A stretch of DNA of 64,000 nt from Dendrobium chrysotoxum (lineage: Eukaryota > Streptophyta > Magnoliopsida > Asparagales > Orchidaceae): the NCBI GenBank assembly GCA_019925795.1, contig CM034314.1:78178780-78242779 (forward strand). The letters are read 5' to 3'. The translations under genes and the position numbers were made by a program. Positions 38,901-44,900 of the stretch are shown piece after piece. Every line of letters starts with the position of its first letter. Position 1 is the stretch's first letter. The notes beneath the pieces are model-generated. The model did not search any database. It saw only the letters and a list, made by a program, of their open reading frames with translations, and was not told the origin of the DNA.

Positions 38901-41900
38901 TCAATCTCTCAAGACAAGAGTGCAGGAAAATTTTTTATCAAATTTATTCATTAACTTGAAATGATACAATAGTGGCCTATAAATAGCCTCATGAGAGAAA
39001 TAAATAGAAAAGACTCAAATGCCCACATTGAGCTTACAAACACTCCGCCCTTAAGTAAGGGTAAAACAGTAAACTAAAATAAAAGAAACAAAATAACATA
39101 ATAAACTCAGAAATACAAAGACTCGATCGTGGCCGTAGATCGACGACCACGTCTACGATAAACTTTCCAAGTGTGGATGTCCTCATCAGTGATTTAGCTA
39201 TAAAATTCAATTTAATTCTCTTACCCATCCTATTAGATAAATGCCCTCTTACTAGCTTCTTTGTAACTTTGACTGCCTTAGTTTAATATTTATTTTTTCA
39301 ACTTTAAAAACTCTTTTTTCCCACTTAATAATCTTTTGAACTCTTTTCATATACTGCAGGTCTCCTTGATCTAATTTTAAATTCCCGTTTATATTTTTTT
39401 TGTTTGGTAATCTTCTTGATGTAACGAATCACCTTATTAACATTACCCAGAGATTTCGCTCTCATTTTGTGAGGACTTTATGATTTGAGTTCAGGTTTTT
39501 TATAGGCGTTCCAATGGCGAGAGAGAACTTTCGATTAAGGCTAGTTGTTATAATATATACATAGTATCCAACATATAGTAGCAGTAGAATTAGGTATTGA
39601 AAATTAAAATTTATCATCGTGCACTTAAAGCGGATTATGGGGGGAATGATGACGAACCCTATCAAGATCCCATGGTTCTATCGTTCAGGCCATCTTGGTC
39701 CCTAGTCTACTTAGTCAGAGGAGGTAATTGACCCAACTTGATCGAATGATCCTTATCGACAGCCATGTGTTGCGTCATCCAATGATACTTTGTAGACTTG
39801 GGATGATTGTTTGTCTAAGGGGACATATCTGAGTCCACCTTAGCTAACAAAGGGCTTTGTGCCCTATTGATTATACCCTATTGATTAATTACTCAAACAT
39901 TTAGAGCTATTGAGGAACATACGGGTTTTGGTCGTGATCGTAATTTAGTGGTACCATTTGGGGGTAAAACCACCCCGTCAGAGGGCCCCAGTCATAAACC
40001 ACTGGTTGGAGGACATGTGCCACGTCCTTACTGGCAAGAGATGGTTTGAGAATGAATTCTAATGATATTCTCGATTGAAAATTCGTTCTTTGTGAGCTGA
40101 AGTGATTTTCAAATTTATCCTCTTCGATAAACTGTTGCAGAGGGTGGATGATTTTTTATTTAAGAGTTTAGATAATTTATTTCAATTGGATATTTTGAAT
40201 TTTGAATTTTTATTTAAACTTGAGCCCCTGACAATAAACTTTGAGATTTGGGGGCATTTCTTTGAAATTTGTGTGGACCCCTTCGATTGAGATTTGTATT
40301 GAACACGACCATAATCGGGGTGATTTTGAAATCACTTTAAAATGCATGATCCCCTCCGGTTGAGATTAGCTTTCAACACGGCCATTATCGGAGATTTGTG
40401 GGTATTTTCATTTCATTAATCGAACATTGTCAACTCTGTTTGATTGTAAATAGAGGATCCGGTTTAAATCCTAATTTTTGGAGTTATCGTAGAGATATCA
40501 GAACCGAGAGTATATATTTTAATATATGAATTTTTTTAATAAAAGATCTTGAAGGCCTAATATGAACGTATAAAATTAAATACATAGGAAGATAAATATT
40601 TTGTGCATTCAGGAAACTAAATGGGTTGGAGAGAAGGCTAAGGAGATTGATAGTTTAGGATTTAAAGTTTGGTATTCAGGTAAGAGTCGTACTAGAAATG
40701 GTGTAGGCGTGATTATAGATAAGAGTTTGAAGGATAATGTTATAAATATTAATAGAATTGGAGATAGGATTATGGCTTTAAAGATTGTTGTTGATGCTAA
40801 GATTATTAATATTATAAGTGCTTATGCTCCTCAAGTAGGTTTGGATATGTGTTCAAAATTAAAATTTTGGGATGATTTAGAAGAATTAATTCAAAAGATA
40901 CCTCTCGAAGAAAAAATTTTTATTGGAGGAGATTTAAATGGACATGTTGGTAGAGAGATAAATGATTTTAAAAGCATTCATGGTGAATATGGGTTTGGAA
41001 TGACTAATGAAGGTGGTAAGACCATATTAGATTTTTCTTTAGCTTATGATTTTTTAATTGCTAATACCTTATTTAAAATAAGAGATGAGCATCTCATCAC
41101 TTATAAGAATGGTTATAGTAAAACTCAGATTGATTATTTTCTTATAAGAAAAGTAGATCGTTTAGATTGCAAAGATTGTAAAGTTATTCCGAGTGAAAAT
41201 TTATGTACCCAACATCGCTTATTAGTTTTAGACTTTAAGATGAAAGGACAGAAAATTAAAAATAAAGTAAAGCGATTTTCTAGGATTAGATGGGGGCATT
41301 TAAAGAATAGTAATAAAAATATTTTTGAGAGTAAGATTTTAGATTCTAAGATTTTATTTGTGCATGAGGATGCTAATGTTATGTGGGAAAAAGTGGCTAG
41401 TGATATTAAAAATATTGCAAAAGATGTGTTTGGAGTATCAAAGGGAAAAGCCCCTAATGGTGAAAATAGCTGGTGGTGGAATCCAATTGTGCAAGAAAAG
41501 ATAAAAAATAAGAAGATTTGTTATAAAAATTGGTTTAGATGTAAAAATTCTGATAATTGGGAAAGATATAAAGAGGCATGTAAGGATTCTAAGAAAATAA
41601 TATGTGATGCAAAGATCTTAGCTTTTAATGATTTATATAATAGATTAGATACTAAGGAGGGAGAAAGATATATGTATAAGCTAGCCAAACAAAGAGATAG
41701 GAGTAGTAAGGATTTAATTCAAGTGAAGTGTATTAAGGATGAAGATCAAAAAAGTACTTTTCTTAGAAGATGATATTCAACAAAGGTGGATGAGATATTT
41801 TGATAAACTTTTTAATGAAGATTGTAGGAATACAATTGACTTTAGTGACCTTAGCATCCTAAATGAAAATAAAGATTTCTGTTTTTATCGGCGTATTAGT

Positions 41901-44900
41901 AAAACCGAAGTTAGAGAGGCTTTAAAGAAAATGAAGTGTGGAAAAGCTGTTGGACCTGATGATATCCCAATAGAGATGTGCAAATGCTTAGGAGATGAAG
42001 GAATTTCTTGGCTAACTAAACTTTTTAATAATATTTTGAAGACTAAAAAGATGCCAGATGCGTGGAGAATGAGTGTATTGATTCCTATTTATAAGAATAA
42101 AGGTGATGCACAAGATTGTGCGAATTATAGAGGAATTAAGTTAATGTGTCACACTTTAAAACTATGGGAGCGAGTTATGGAGCGTAGGCTGCGGCGTGAT
42201 ACTAATGTTTCTCAAAATCAATTTGGATTCATGCCTGGTAGGTCTACTATGGAAGCCATACATTTATTGAGAGGTTTGATGGAGAAATATAGGGAGAATA
42301 AGGAGGATCTACATATGATATTTATTGATTTAGAGAAAGCATATGATAAAGTTCCAAGAGAAGTGCTATGGAGAGTTCTTGAAAAGAAAGGAGTTAATAA
42401 TGCTTATATTCAAATCATTAAAGATATGTATGAAGGAGCTACTACTTGTGTTCAAACACAAGGTGGTTTGACCAAGTATTTCCCTATTTCGGTTGGATTA
42501 CATCAAGGATCAGCTTTAAGCCCATATCTTTTCGCGTTAGTCATGGATGTTCTCACTAGACATTTACAAGAGGATGTACCCTGGTGTATGCTTTTTGCTG
42601 ATGATATTTTTCTTGTTGACAAGACTAAAGAGGGAGTTGAAGGTAAAGTTGACGTCTGGAGATCAACCTTAGAGTCCAAAGGTTTTTCGCTTGAGTAGAT
42701 CTAAAACTGAATATATGGAGTGTAATTTTAGCAGTAATAGACCTAGTGAGGGGATTGTGACTTTGGGCGATCGAGTCATTAATAAGAGTACACGTTTTAG
42801 ATATCTTGGATCTATTGTTCAGAGTGATGGTGAAATTGATGGGGATGTTATCAGTAGAATTCAAGTTGGATGGTTGAAGTGGAGGAATGCATCGGGCTTG
42901 TTGTGTGATAGAAAAGTCCCCCTTAAACTTAAGGGAAAATTCTATAAGATGGTGGTGAGACCTGCAATGCTTTATGGTGCAGAATGTTGGCCATTAAAAG
43001 AGAAGCACAATACTAAGTTATGTGTTGCGGAGATGAGGATGCTTAGGTGGATGAGTGGATTTACTCTTAGAGACAGGATACGAAATGAGCATATACGTGA
43101 AAAGGTTGGAGTAGCTCCAGTGGAGGATAAGATTAGAGAGAGTCGCCTTAGATGGTTTGGTCACATAAAACGGCGGCCTTCCGATGACCCAGTTAGGAAA
43201 GTAGAGGTATTAGATTTGACTTATGTTAAGAAAGGTAGAGGTAGACCTAAAAAGACTTGGTTAGAAAATATTAGAAATGACCTTTCTCTATTAGATTTAA
43301 ACGAGAATTTGACTTTGAACCGGACACAATGGAGAAAAAGGATTCATGTTGCCGACCCCACGTAGTGGGACAAAGGCTTGTTGTTGTTGTTGTTGGTTAA
43401 TTCCATGAGCGTTGATTCCGAGAGTTTATGCTTTTTAGCAGTGAACCTTTCTTGTAATAGACATTGAAGGCCTAATATAAATGTATAAAATCAAATACTC
43501 CAGTCGGCGCTATGATCGTTAGTTTGTTTGATGGTTCAAGTCATATCAACTCCAGTCCATTTAAAGAGGAGGATCTGATTTGAACCTAAGTTTACTTTTG
43601 ACCCGTGCAATATTCTCAAACATCACATGTGTAAATATATCACGCTCGTCGGGGCTCATGCGGTCGGTGTACTTTGCACAATTACACATTTGTATGTGCA
43701 TTTGTATTGTTATTTGGTGCATGTTTGCATGTTTTAAAACTCACTACTTTTTAGTTTGTACGGTATTCTCAGTTGTCACGTGTATGTGTCACGCTTGTCG
43801 GGGCCTATACAGGAACGTGCTTTTCAAGTGCATTTTACATAATATATTCCTCTACGAGACATTGTATATGCATGTCATATTGTTGGACAATAATATGTAT
43901 GATGTATTTACATGGCGACTTAATGCATTTACGCAATAATATTTTTGCATATTGATGTAATATATTACTATGATATACAATGTATTTGTATGTTGAAAGA
44001 TGTGTCTCATAATACATTTTGCATATTGCATGGAGAGTATGCATGCAATGCAATGGGTGTGTATGATATATATGTATGTTCACATACACATTTGTACATG
44101 TATTTGTCTAATTGCGTGCTTGCATATGCATCTGCATGTTTGTATACATACTTGTGTATTTACATATATTTCTGGGTGTTGGTAAGCATGTGTGTAAAAT
44201 ACACTTACATTCATAGAAGGCACTCGTGCAGTGTGCTCGCACATTTTACTCAGTGCGTTTGTGCGACACATTCGCATGAATATCAATGCACTTACGTAAT
44301 GGCATGATCATTGGCATATGTGCAAAGTAGCTTGCATGATCAATGGTATGCGTGCATGCTATTTAGTGCGCTCATATGATTGACAGCATACATACATGCC
44401 ACTTGATGTATGTGTATAATGCGTTTGTATGTATTTGGTACAATGGAGAAAAAGGATCCATGTAGCCGACCCCATGTAGTGGGATAAAAGCTTGATGTTG
44501 TTGTTTTTTAATCCTCTCTTTATTATTATTATTAATTATATGATATAATTTTTTTTAAAAATTGTGTTTCGACTCAGTTGCTGCATCGCCGTCGTCGTTC
44601 GCCCACGTTGTCACCTCGATTCGCGCGTGTGAAATTTAAATTTTGTCGATCGACGACACCGATCAATATGAGTGTCGATATTAGCTGTTTTTGTTGCTTC
44701 GAACACGTCAGCGCTGTCCGTTTTGCAAATAGAGGCCATTTTGACGATTTGGGTTTTTGGTTTACGCGCGTTAGGTTAGTTTTGCACGACTTTAAGCTCT
44801 TTTGCTTTTGAAATTCATCGTGCGTGTTCGACCGTACCCCGACACTAGTATTGAGATCAACAAAGAGGTTTCACAATCTCACCCACTTTAATAACTGATG

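Larger units (their letters stand above)
30446..39188 (-). mobile_element. Ty3/gypsy chromovirus, element 2 (young, complete ends)
   Basis: An 8,743-bp LTR retrotransposon on the minus strand, with ends TGATGTAGGAC ... CCTCATCA and the exact 5-bp duplication GTGAT (30441-30445, 39189-39193). The LTRs are 1.84 kb each and nearly identical (differences on the order of one or two per hundred by eye), so it inserted recently. The interior keeps gag-protease in one 508-codon frame, RT, RNase H and integrase with chromodomain. A few frameshifts and stops divide them, so it is probably not autonomous. It accounts for 39% of the last NOM1 intron. Confidence 0.96.
40581..43396 (+). mobile_element. LINE (RTE-like), 5'-truncated, 2.8 kb
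   Basis: The longest LINE copy here. Its 5' end starts inside the endonuclease region (the HRKINILCIQETKW-type start). Compared with the copy ending at 28475, it lacks the first several hundred bases. The 3' end is a (TTG)n tail at about 43379-43396. It is flanked by diverged direct repeats that share GAAGGCCTAATAT (left at about 40550, right at about 43466). Confidence 0.9.

Noticed and set aside
43945..44307. 120-codon frame rich in Cys, His and Tyr, zinc-finger-like at first sight
   Set aside because: The composition comes from TG/CA-rich low-complexity DNA, the Cys/His spacing is irregular, and overlapping frames look the same.
44578..44811. 77-codon frame in the CpG-rich segment
   Set aside because: No recognisable homology, no splice or start context, and its length is expected by chance in GC-rich DNA.
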